8,273 bases of DNA from Fidelibacterota bacterium. Its GTDB lineage: Bacteria > Marinisomatota > Marinisomatia > Marinisomatales > TCS56. The notes below the pieces were generated by a model. That model saw nothing but the letters and a program-made list of their open reading frames with translations. It searched no databases and was not told the origin of the DNA. The position numbers and the translations under genes were made by a program. Positions 1 to 6,299 of the stretch are shown in pieces (position 1 is the first letter of the stretch; the number at the start of each line of letters is the position of its first letter). The stretch covers positions 1 through 8,273 of the forward strand of contig DAOWAH010000058.1 in the NCBI GenBank assembly GCA_030634675.1, written 5' to 3'.

Positions 1-462
1 ACGTTCCGGAAACTCCGATGACTGCTCGCTTTGCAATTCTTAAACGTGCTAACAATGTACTCGCGCCATATTCCCAGCTTTTTGTCGGATTAAACCATAA
101 GATATCATTCGTATTAACGCTTCTTTTCAATGAGTGTTCATTAAAAATAAAGGCACTACTATTAATTAGTTATCTCAACCTAACATTCACTGCACCGGAT
201 AGAATAGAATGAAGAATTACGAATTGGGCATTTGTAATTCGTAATTGTACATTGATAATTGATTACGCCGATGATTTTTGCCGTTAGATTGCCCAATCCC
301 CTTCCATTTTCCCTAATAAATATCATTTAAGCAGAGTTTTAATCCACTTTCGTCCCGATAGATATCAGGACTACACCGGACAAGAAGACATGGTTTAATT
401 CCCCGAGGCTTGCCTCGAAAAAAAGGGTCCAAGGCTGCCCTGGGGCTCATATAGTATGATTC
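1..462. other. AT-rich stretch with no supportable gene
   Basis: No reading frame here has both a convincing start and a recognisable product. A plus-strand frame (18-212) and a minus-strand frame open from about position 180 to the left edge overlap each other. Neither has a good ribosome binding site or a family I recognise. The minus-strand one could be the beginning of a gene lying mostly outside the window. The stretch also holds a perfect inverted repeat (215-246), a small G+C-rich palindrome (404-417) followed by seven A, and an imperfect palindrome near 353-372. Confidence 0.5.
215..246. repeat. Perfect 11-bp inverted repeat
   Basis: AATTACGAATT (215-225) is repeated as its exact reverse complement AATTCGTAATT (236-246) around a 10-nt spacer. 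The arms are AT-rich with no T-tract after them, so this is not a standard terminator. It may be a dispersed intergenic palindrome or a protein-binding site; the sequence alone does not decide. Confidence 0.6.
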
Positions 463-731
463 TCATTGTTGAACTCCAGTAAACGCCGGATAGTCAGAAA
501 AAGTGCCGTTTAACCAGTTAAGTAAATTCTTGTGGCAAGTAATTTCAGAGTGCAATAAATCGGAATGTAATTTTTGTAAATCAGACCAAGTATCCACATC
601 GGTCAATTCATCCAAAAACATAATATTTTGCGACGGTAAACCGGCTTGAGATCAGCGAGTAAATGTTCCAGCTCATCTTCCCCGGGTCTGATGGGTACGA
701 TAATTGAAATAACCGGGGGTTTTCGTTGCAC
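463..731 (-). pseudogene. Glycosyltransferase remnant with internal deletion (arsenosugar type)
   Basis: A GTG start at 731-729 shares its G with the TAG stop of the phosphorylase gene (TAGTG). The first about 28 residues carry KPPVISIIVPIRPGEDELEH, the start of a GT2-type glycosyltransferase as in the TIGR04283 family. That frame stops at 605-603. From about 645 the next frame reads LPSQNIMFLDELTDVDTW and runs to a TGA at 465-463; its L-x-D-V-D-T-x-x-D-L pattern resembles the C-terminus of TIGR04282 (CofC-like) proteins, which are known fused or adjacent to TIGR04283. The catalytic middle (normally a few hundred residues, including DGGS/DxD-type motifs) is missing and the two pieces are out of frame. 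It is therefore a non-functional remnant with a large internal deletion. The family assignment is from memory of motifs, not a search. Confidence 0.6.
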
Positions 732-1576
732 TAGCGCTTGAGCACTTCTAACAGCTTTCTATTCCCGGCTTTCAGACCATCTTCCGGTGTCAATAGCGCT
801 TCATCCAAACTTGTTCGGCAGTGATGCTCAACCGCTGGTAAGTTGTCAGCAAGAATAGTTGTTAATAGATTTTGAACCCGGTCTAAACTGGCGCCGTACC
901 GTTCGATGACCATCGCAACAGTTACATGCTGATCCGGATCGTTCAACCAACAATCATAATCAGTTGCAATGGCAATTGTGGCATAACAGATCTGTGCTTC
1001 CCGGGCCAGAAATGCTTCCGGTACATTGGTCATGCCTACCAAATCACAACCGGCTCCTCTTAAAAAATGGCTCTCAGCCTGACTGCCCAGTCGTGGTCCC
1101 TCAACTGCCGCATACACTTTACCTGTGTGGATGGTTTCGCCGTTGGTTGCACCGGCTTGTACAATCGCTGCGGTCAATCGGGTACAGGCAGGACGGGCCA
1201 TGGACACATGAGCGATCAAACCATTCCCAAAAAAGGTTGCTTTACGATTACCTTTAGTCCAGTCGAAATACTGATCGGGAACCGAAAATTCGCCCGGTTG
1301 GATTTCTTTCCGAAGGCTGCCGGCAGCCGAAATGCCAATAATTTCAGTTACACCAACCAGTTTCATAGCATAAATATTGGCTCGATAATTCACTTCGGAT
1401 GGTAAAAATTGATGGTGATCGCCATGTCGAGGCAAAAATGCAATTTCCCGGCCACATAGTAATCCAATTTTCAAGGCCGATGATGGTGACCCGAATGGTG
1501 TGTCAAAATCCTGCTCGGAATTAATTTCCAATCCATCCAACTGGTAAATACCGGTTCCACCAATAATTCCAATCAT
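731..1576 (-). CDS. mtnP: S-methyl-5'-thioadenosine phosphorylase family protein
   Basis: The family splits 5'-modified adenosines such as methylthioadenosine with phosphate into adenine and a 5-modified ribose 1-phosphate, in the cytosol. The 281 residues match the usual length. Visible motifs in order: GGTGIY (6-11) and RHGDHH (50-55) for phosphate binding, VNYRANIYAMK (62-72), GSL (86-88), EGPR (159-162), GMTNVPEAFLARE (181-193) and TDYDCW (205-210). The two Asp of TDYD (206, 208) are the 6-aminopurine-recognising pair typical of MTA phosphorylases rather than guanine/hypoxanthine enzymes. The ATG start has an AAAGGAG site 7 nt upstream (1584-1590). It lies 22 nt after the ArsM remnant, and its stop overlaps the GTG of the glycosyltransferase remnant, so these formed one operon. 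Methionine/purine salvage is the default role. The arsenic-gene neighbours suggest it could instead have cleaved 5'-dimethylarsinoyl-adenosine. Confidence 0.9.
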   Translation of the reverse strand: MIGIIGGTGIYQLDGLEINSEQDFDTPFGSPSSALKIGLLCGREIAFLPRHGDHHQFLPSEVNYRANIYAMKLVGVTEIIGISAAGSLRKEIQPGEFSVPDQYFDWTKGNRKATFFGNGLIAHVSMARPACTRLTAAIVQAGATNGETIHTGKVYAAVEGPRLGSQAESHFLRGAGCDLVGMTNVPEAFLAREAQICYATIAIATDYDCWLNDPDQHVTVAMVIERYGASLDRVQNLLTTILADNLPAVEHHCRTSLDEALLTPEDGLKAGNRKLLEVLKR

Positions 1577-1598
1577 TACTGTGCTCCTTTTCTTCTAA

Positions 1599-2093
1599 TT
1601 AACAGCAACTTTCTATTCCTGCAAAACTAAGATTACCAGATGCCGCTCCACAATCAAAAGGTCCGTAGTGTGTTGAAAAATCACCGACCAGATCGAAATG
1701 ACGTCCAAACCGAGATTCAGACAGCATACGGGCAGTATTACCACAAACCGGTACGGGCAATCCGGTCTCAAATACGTGATGATCATCCAGGACAAATTCA
1801 TGGGGAGCTTCTTGAATTGTTCCTTTGTAATAGGCTACCTGACCATAATTTTCACAAATATCTTCAAAATCGTTTTTAAAAACCCTGATTGTTTGAGAAG
1901 TAAATTCAATCATCCCAATTTTCGCTATGATCTCAGGGTCAGAAATATCTACCCGATGTCCTCTAACTACCCGGTAATCATTAATTCCTATTGATTCTAA
2001 CAGCCGGCGAAAATCTTCGATATACATGGCACCACTGAGACACTCACCAACCAGGATTGGATCAGACATCAAATTACGCGGAATACGTCGGTT
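1599..2093 (-). pseudogene. arsM: ArsM-type arsenite methyltransferase, C-terminal fragment
   Basis: ArsM uses S-adenosylmethionine to methylate As(III). Only its C-terminal arsenic-binding half is present, beginning at NRRIPRNL (2093) and continuing DPILVGECLSGAMYIEDFRR, then CENYGQVAYYKGTI, VLDDHHVFETG, VCGNTARML and STHYGPFDCG to a terminal CC pair. These blocks are characteristic of bacterial ArsM. The Rossmann SAM-binding domain (roughly 200 residues with its GxGxG motif) is absent. In-frame sequence upstream of NRRIP reads RLEIEKLKI and then a TAA at 2123-2121, belonging to an unrelated activase remnant. Possible internal starts (TTG 2072, ATG 2069) have no ribosome binding site. The conserved remaining sequence suggests a fairly recent deletion. 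The fragment could not methylate on its own. Confidence 0.8.
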
Positions 2094-2120
2094 GATTTTA
2101 AGTTTTTCGATCTCCAGGCG

Positions 2121-2236
2121 TTAGTCTTCCGGGTTATGACACCACCAGCAGGTCAAGGGGCAGCCTTTGAAAAAACGGTTGTACGGATACCGGAGCCGTC
2201 ATGGATGACAAAATGCTTGATATCGAAAAGGAGTAT
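2121..2236 (-). pseudogene. Glycyl-radical-enzyme activase (radical SAM), N-terminal stub
   Basis: Reading leftwards from about 2236, the minus strand encodes LLFDIKHFVIHDGSGIRTTV, the N-terminal signature of PflA-like activating enzymes (usually I-H-D-G-P-G-I-R-T-T-V-F). It then frameshifts. In the next frame the text continues FKGCPLTCWWCHNPED, containing the radical-SAM CX3CX2C cluster motif (C-P-L-T-C-W-W-C, 2162-2139) and CHNPE. The frame break sits in a run of six T (2175-2170, minus-strand sense) where seven would restore the frame. A TAA follows the D, plausibly from CAA. After the stop, about nine residues (RLEIEKLKI) may still be activase before ArsM sequence begins. About 40 of the normal roughly 250-300 residues remain, so this is a dead gene. 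No partner glycyl radical enzyme is visible. Confidence 0.7.
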
Positions 2237-2308
2237 CTTAATAATTTTGGGATTGAATTTAAAACACAATGGTTCAGCAAAAGAATGACTGATTGGTTGT
2301 AAAGCCGA

Positions 2309-2344
2309 AATAATACTAATTTCCAGCAAAATTAGCCGATTATT
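2309..2344. promoter_or_regulatory. Nested inverted repeat before the SDR start
   Basis: CTAATTT (2316-2322) pairs with AAATTAG (2329-2335) around a 6-nt loop. An outer pair AATAAT (2309-2314) / ATTATT (2339-2344) encloses it with short interior gaps. It ends 2 nt before the GAAGGA ribosome binding site of the SDR gene. It could be an operator or an mRNA hairpin affecting translation; which one is inference. Confidence 0.4.
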
Positions 2345-2359
2345 GCGAAGGATACTGAA

Positions 2360-3151
2360 TTGGAATTCAAAGATCAAGTCGTATGGATAACCGGAGCATC
2401 TTCGGGAATCGGCAAAGCGTTGGCAATTGCCTTCAGCCAAGCCGGTGCCAGGGTCGTTTTATCCGCCCGCCGAGCGAATGAATTAGAAACGGTTCGGCAA
2501 GAATGCAGCAACCCGGAACAGCACTATATACTACCGCTTGACTTGATTGAGACTGATACCATCGCGGCAAAAGTATCACTGGTGGAAAAAAAATTGGGAC
2601 CGGTTGACATTCTAGTAAATAATGCTGGCATCACCCAGCGCTCTTTAGTTAAAGATACCAGGATGGCAGTGATTCGGAAAATCATGGAGACCAATTATTT
2701 TGGTTCTATTGCGATGACCCAGGCTGTCCTACCGAGAATGCTGGAACGTCAAACCGGCCGGATAGTATTTATCAGCAGCTTGACCGGTAAATTCGGTACT
2801 CCACTGCGTTCGATCTATGCTTCTTCCAAGCACGCTATTATGGGTTTTGCCGATGCCCTGCGGGCTGAAGTATGGGATAACGGTGTGCGCATCACGGTGA
2901 TCCTGCCGGGCTTTGTCCGGACCCATGCATCCCGCAATGCCCTGACCGGCGACGGCAGCCCCCACGCTACGCTGGATAAAACCACCGCAAAGGGCATGTC
3001 ACCGGAAAAATGCGCCCAGGGTATTTTGAAAGCGTTAGAAGCAGGAAAGGAAGAAGTAATAATATCCGGTAAAGAACAAGTTATGGTTTACCTGAAGCGT
3101 TTTTTCCCAAGTTTATTTAATAAAATAATCAGAAAAATCAAAGTGACTTAG
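2360..3151 (+). CDS. Classical short-chain dehydrogenase/reductase (DHRS7/YqjQ-like)
   Basis: A cytosolic NAD(P)(H)-dependent oxidoreductase of the classical SDR superfamily, 263 residues, full length. It shows the cofactor motif TGASSGIG (11-18), DL after strand 3 (61-62), NNAG (87-90), the catalytic Ser within FISS (139/140), and YASSK with Tyr153 and Lys157, followed by PG (183-184). ARR (36-38) after strand 2 suggests NADP(H) preference. The C-terminal VYLKRFFPSLFNKII stretch resembles the DHRS7/YqjQ branch, whose natural substrates are poorly known. The start is TTG: GAAGGA (2347-2352) lies 7 nt upstream, the N-terminus MEFKDQVVWITGAS fits the family exactly, and no in-frame ATG fits. 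It stands alone on the plus strand, divergent from the decayed arsenic block and convergent with the hydroxylase operon. The substrate cannot be predicted. Confidence 0.9.
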   Translation: MEFKDQVVWITGASSGIGKALAIAFSQAGARVVLSARRANELETVRQECSNPEQHYILPLDLIETDTIAAKVSLVEKKLGPVDILVNNAGITQRSLVKDTRMAVIRKIMETNYFGSIAMTQAVLPRMLERQTGRIVFISSLTGKFGTPLRSIYASSKHAIMGFADALRAEVWDNGVRITVILPGFVRTHASRNALTGDGSPHATLDKTTAKGMSPEKCAQGILKALEAGKEEVIISGKEQVMVYLKRFFPSLFNKIIRKIKVT

Positions 3152-3295
3152 AGAATTTCTTTTAACCTGTTATCTTCATCTATATTTACAGTTACAGATT
3201 ATAGCTATAGTATATCATCATAGATATCAAGCAATTTTCAAGCCAAATCAACAATAACTTGAAGTGTTGCTTAATGTATCTTAATGGAGCCCCAC

Positions 3296-3332
3296 GCCTG
3301 CGTGCCGAAACACACTTCGGTGTGCAGGCACG
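3296..3332. repeat. G+C-rich hairpin with two alternative pairings
   Basis: Structure A: CGTGCC (3301-3306) pairs with GGCACG (3327-3332), enclosing CACAC-TTCG-GTGTG (3311-3324), a stem capped by a stable UUCG tetraloop. Structure B: GCCTGC (3296-3301) pairs with GCAGGC (3324-3329), enclosing CCGAA (3305-3309) / TTCGG (3316-3320). The two cannot form together. There is no T-tract, so it is not a standard terminator. It may be a dispersed repeat or a structured RNA element in the 3' region of the SDR transcript. Confidence 0.5.
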
Positions 3333-3388
3333 GGTAAACCATGTACGAAGTGAATGTAACGTGATATTCTTCTTGTGATCCTAATCCT

Positions 3389-3425
3389 AACCGTCACGGA
3401 CACTTAAGTGTCCGTGACGGTTTTT
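3389..3425 (+). terminator. Rho-independent terminator, plus strand
   Basis: A perfect 17-bp inverted repeat, AACCGTCACGGACACTT followed at once by its reverse complement, ends in a TTTTT run at 3421-3425. The U-tract is present only for plus-strand transcription, so it most likely ends the SDR transcript, although it lies about 240 nt after that gene's stop. The absence of a spacer means the innermost pairs open to form the loop. Confidence 0.75.
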
Positions 3426-3426
3426 A

Positions 3427-3535
3427 GTACGAACGGGATGAGAAATCTGCGTCAGTTGGGATAGGGGTTCAGCAAAGGTGGCACGCTGCAGGGCCATTGT
3501 AGATTACTCCTCATCTTTTGGATTTGTCGAAATGA
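3427..3535. repeat. Possible palindromic intergenic repeat (MITE-like)
   Basis: The left end CGAACGGGATGAGAAATCT (3430-3448) and the reverse complement of the right end (3501-3535, reading GTCATTTCGAC...GATGAGGAGTAATCT) share GATGAG and AATCT with a 3-nt insertion, giving imperfect terminal inverted repeats around about 50 nt. The 'gtcatttcgac' and 'gggatgagaaatct' strings resemble intergenic repeats common in some Bacteroidetes-related genomes. No transposase is present and the window has no second copy. Confidence 0.35.
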
Positions 3536-3543
3536 CCGAACGA

Positions 3544-3579
3544 AAGGATGCCATCCGCCGGCTGGCGGATGGCATCCTT
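3544..3579 (-). terminator. Terminator of the molybdenum-hydroxylase operon
   Basis: GGATGCCATCCGCC (3546-3559) pairs perfectly with GGCGGATGGCATCC (3564-3577) around a GGCT loop; flanking AA/TT extend the stem to 16 bp. It sits 6 nt beyond the stop codon of the molybdopterin subunit gene. On the minus strand the stem is followed by TTTCGTT, a weak U-tract, so termination may be less efficient than at the plus-strand terminator nearby. Confidence 0.65.
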
Positions 3580-3585
3580 AACAAA

Positions 3586-5865
3586 TCAAATCTTCCCCAA
3601 CCCGCGTAAAATCTTCTCTGGTGTAACCGGTAATTCCCTTATTCTGACACCACAGGCATTATAAATCGCATTGACCACCGCCGGTCCAGGACCATTGATC
3701 GGAATTTCTGCCGCCGCCTTGGCGCCAAATGGACCGGTCGGCTCATCGGTATGCACGAACCTGGTAATAATTTCCGGCATGTCAATCGCCGTGTAAATAT
3801 GATACGAATTGAAATCCCTATTGATCGGCCGCCCGGCACTATCAAATACCATATATTCTGACAAGGCCATACCAAGGGCCTGAGGAATGGCCCCTTCCAC
3901 CTGGCCCTCGGCCATCTGAGGGTTGATCACCTGCCCAATATCGGTCACCGACGCAACTTTGTTCACCGTCACCAATCCTGTTTCCGTATCCACTGTAACA
4001 TCGATAAAGGTAGCATTGTACGGTGAAGGTGAATCAAAACTCAGATGGGAGGCCGTCGCCATGATCTGAGTCTGCTCTTCGGTATAAAAGGTCCGGGTGC
4101 AGATATCGGTATACGATATATTCGTTCCATCCGGGGCCACCACCATCTGATCTTCAATCTTCGCCTCTTCCACTCCCAGTAGTTTTTTCCCCAGCTCCAG
4201 GATCTGTTTTTTGACTTCGGCCGCTGCTTTGTATACCGCTCCACCGGAAATGTAGGTCGTACTAGACGCGTAGGCCCCGGTGTCGAAAGGAGTCAGGTCG
4301 GTATCGGAGGAATACACAATTATTTTTTCCACTGGCACACCCAGCTCTTCCGCGGCGATCTGGGCCAGGGCAGTGTCGGAACCGGTACCGAGATCGGTGG
4401 CACCCATCTGCAGATTGAAACTGCCATCCTCGTTCATTTTAATGAATACGGCACCCATATCAATCCCGGGAATTCCCGATCCCTGCCCAACGATTGCCAC
4501 ACCGATACCCCGGCATAATCTTCCGTTCTTCGGTACCTGCCTTAACTCTTCCCAGTTAATCAATTTTTTACCTTCCTCCAGACAATCTTTCATCCCGGTG
4601 GAATGAACCAGAGCCGGAAAGCCCTCACCGCCCTCACCTAGAATTTTAGCGATTGGTAAATCATCACCCACTTGCACATAATTCTTATGGCGGAATTCCA
4701 CTGGATCAATGCCCAGCTCACAAGCAACCTCATCCATAATCGATTCCAGTCCGAAGAAACCCTGCGGTGCTCCATAACCGCGGTAAGCTCCGGTGATCGG
4801 CAGATTGGTATAAACGGCATCACCCTTAACCCGCAAATTAGGTACCCGGTACAGGGATAATGCTTTCTGGGCCGAAACAGTCATGACGGTCAGGGCATGG
4901 GGTCCGTAGGCTCCGGAATTTTCCAGGATATCCAAATCAATGGCATTAATTGTATAATCCTGATTGACGCCCAGCTTGAAATTCAATATCTGTGGGTGCC
5001 GGGCACGAGCAGCGTAAAATTCCTCTTCCCGGGTGAATTCCAGACGCGCCGGCCGGCCGGTCCTCAGGGTGACAGCGCCGCATAGTTCCTCATTCAGAAT
5101 CTCCTGCTTGCCACCGAAGGCACCCCCAACCCGGGGCTTAATCACACGGATTTTCCGCAACGGAATATCCAGTACTTCCGCAACAATCCGCCGGACGTGA
5201 AACGGTACCTGGGTAGCGGTTCTGATCATCAGTCGGCCGTTTTCATCCAGCCAGGTCAGTGTTATGTGCGGTTCGATATGGGCTTGCTGAACATAAGGTG
5301 TGCTGTATTCCCCTTCAAATACGTGCGCCGCTGATTTAAAGGCCCGGTCCACATCACCAACTTCAGCCTCAATATGCGAGGCTATATTCCGGGCGGCATC
5401 ATGAATATCTATTTTCCCCTCTTCGGGATGGATGCAAGTCGAACTGGCGCGTGCTTCTCGCGGATCGAAGATCGCCGGCAACTGCTCGTATTCAACAACA
5501 ATGTCAGCCAGGGCTGCCAAAGTGGATTCCAGCGTATCTGCCGCCACCAGGGCCACCCGGTCGCCAACATAACGAACGGTGGATTCGAAGATACGCATGT
5601 CCCGCGGGGACGGCTCCGGATACCCCTGTCCCGCGGTAGTATAATAATGGAGAGGAAAATCGCGATGGGTCAAAACAAGGCGCACCCCTTCCCGGTTCAC
5701 GGCACGGGTTGTATCAATATTTTTTATTCGGGCGTGGGCGACCGGACTGTGAAGTATTTTACAATATAATAGATTCGCCGGCTGAATGTCATCGGCGAAG
5801 ACCGGCTGACCGGTGGCAAGGGCGCGACCGTCGACCCGGGCGGTTATTTTCCCAATCACTTTCAT
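3586..5865 (-). CDS. xdhD: Molybdopterin subunit of XdhD-like molybdenum hydroxylase
   Basis: The large catalytic subunit of a xanthine-dehydrogenase-family hydroxylase, carrying Mo-pterin and hydroxylating a purine-like substrate with water oxygen, in the cytosol. At 759 residues it has normal length for an unfused large subunit. Residues 1-140 form the ald_Xan_dh_C domain (GQGYPEPSPRD at 80-89, RYVGDRVA 98-105). The Mo-binding part has GGAFGGK (247-253), AYRGYGAPQG (360-369), GATDLGTGSDT (488-498), GAYASSTT (530-537) and GPFGAKAAAEI (711-721) with the probable catalytic Glu720. The stretches PEPSP, DLGTG, GPFGAK and the C-terminal TPEKIL-x-x-L-x-K-I match E. coli XdhD and selenium-dependent XDH better than classical XDH. 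Gln254 and Thr494 stand where classical XDH has its purine-binding Glu and a Gln near Mo. The ATG overlaps the upstream stop (ATGA), with GGAGG at 5873-5877. The XdhD symbol is by similarity; the substrate is unproven. Confidence 0.9.
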   Translation of the reverse strand: MKVIGKITARVDGRALATGQPVFADDIQPANLLYCKILHSPVAHARIKNIDTTRAVNREGVRLVLTHRDFPLHYYTTAGQGYPEPSPRDMRIFESTVRYVGDRVALVAADTLESTLAALADIVVEYEQLPAIFDPREARASSTCIHPEEGKIDIHDAARNIASHIEAEVGDVDRAFKSAAHVFEGEYSTPYVQQAHIEPHITLTWLDENGRLMIRTATQVPFHVRRIVAEVLDIPLRKIRVIKPRVGGAFGGKQEILNEELCGAVTLRTGRPARLEFTREEEFYAARARHPQILNFKLGVNQDYTINAIDLDILENSGAYGPHALTVMTVSAQKALSLYRVPNLRVKGDAVYTNLPITGAYRGYGAPQGFFGLESIMDEVACELGIDPVEFRHKNYVQVGDDLPIAKILGEGGEGFPALVHSTGMKDCLEEGKKLINWEELRQVPKNGRLCRGIGVAIVGQGSGIPGIDMGAVFIKMNEDGSFNLQMGATDLGTGSDTALAQIAAEELGVPVEKIIVYSSDTDLTPFDTGAYASSTTYISGGAVYKAAAEVKKQILELGKKLLGVEEAKIEDQMVVAPDGTNISYTDICTRTFYTEEQTQIMATASHLSFDSPSPYNATFIDVTVDTETGLVTVNKVASVTDIGQVINPQMAEGQVEGAIPQALGMALSEYMVFDSAGRPINRDFNSYHIYTAIDMPEIITRFVHTDEPTGPFGAKAAAEIPINGPGPAVVNAIYNACGVRIRELPVTPEKILRGLGKI

Positions 5866-6299
5866 AAAGCGGCCTCCACCGGTTTGACATAGCCGGTACA
5901 GCGGCAGAGATTACCTGCCAGGGTATCCCGTACTTGCTCCTCACTGGGAGCTGAATTTTCCCGGTTCAAGGCTTCCAGTGCCATCAGCATTCCCGGTGTG
6001 CAGTAGCCGCATTGTATGGCACCGGCGGCAATAAATTTTTCCTGCAGAGGATGCAAGCGGTCGTGGGAACCGAGGCTCTCCAGTGTTTCAATTGTTTTTC
6101 CTGCCAGCGTGTGGAGCAATACCAGACAGGCATTCTGGGCTTGATTATCGATCAATATGGTACAGGCTCCGCATTCACCATTGTCACAACCGTATTTGAC
6201 GCTTTTTAAACCGCTATCGCGTAAATATTCCAGCAGGGTCAATCCCGGTCGGAATTCCGCGACTGTGTCCTTACCGTTCAATTTGAATTTCACTTTCAT
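5862..6299 (-). CDS. 2Fe-2S subunit of molybdenum hydroxylase
   Basis: The small electron-transfer subunit (CoxS/XdhC type) carrying two [2Fe-2S] clusters between the molybdenum and FAD centres. The N-terminal plant-ferredoxin fold has Cys38, Cys43, Cys46 and Cys58 (CDNGECGAC then C). The C-terminal helical domain has Cys97, Cys100, Cys132 and Cys134 (CGYC ... CRC). All eight ligands are present. At 145 residues it is slightly short for the family (about 150-165), ending right after CTGYVKPVEAAL, so only a dispensable tail is missing. In E. coli XdhD this module is fused to the molybdenum subunit and, as I recall, has lost many of the cluster Cys. Here it is separate and intact. Start and stop each overlap the neighbours by ATGA, indicating translational coupling; GGGAAG lies just upstream of the ATG. 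Confidence 0.93.
   Translation of the reverse strand: MKVKFKLNGKDTVAEFRPGLTLLEYLRDSGLKSVKYGCDNGECGACTILIDNQAQNACLVLLHTLAGKTIETLESLGSHDRLHPLQEKFIAAGAIQCGYCTPGMLMALEALNRENSAPSEEQVRDTLAGNLCRCTGYVKPVEAAL

Noticed and set aside
1..182. Minus-strand frame open to the left edge (…SWEYGASTLLARLRIAKRA…)
   Set aside because: It reads protein-like near the edge, but no clear start, ribosome binding site or family can be named; it could be the 5' end of a gene mostly outside the window.
18..212. Plus-strand 64-residue open frame
   Set aside because: No ribosome binding site before its ATG, no recognisable family, a low-complexity hydrophobic/AT-rich translation, and an overlapping minus-strand frame is equally open.
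404..424. CGAGGC/GCCTCG hairpin followed by seven A as a terminator
   Set aside because: On the plus strand it is followed by A rather than T, and on the minus strand the T-run precedes the stem, so it does not fit a rho-independent terminator in either direction.
396..466. Short minus-strand frame beginning at an ATG that overlaps the TGA of the glycosyltransferase remnant
   Set aside because: Only 23 codons before a stop, running into a palindromic intergenic segment; nothing recognisable.
1640..1994. Open frames on the plus strand and in other minus frames across the ArsM fragment
   Set aside because: Shadows of the ArsM coding frame, whose family motifs are clear.
2201..2302. Plus-strand 33-residue frame with ATG at 2201
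   Set aside because: No ribosome binding site, no known family, and its first part overlaps the well-supported activase remnant on the other strand.
4280..5769. Plus-strand open frames inside the molybdopterin subunit gene
   Set aside because: Antisense shadows with no family resemblance; the minus-strand frame is complete and full of conserved motifs.
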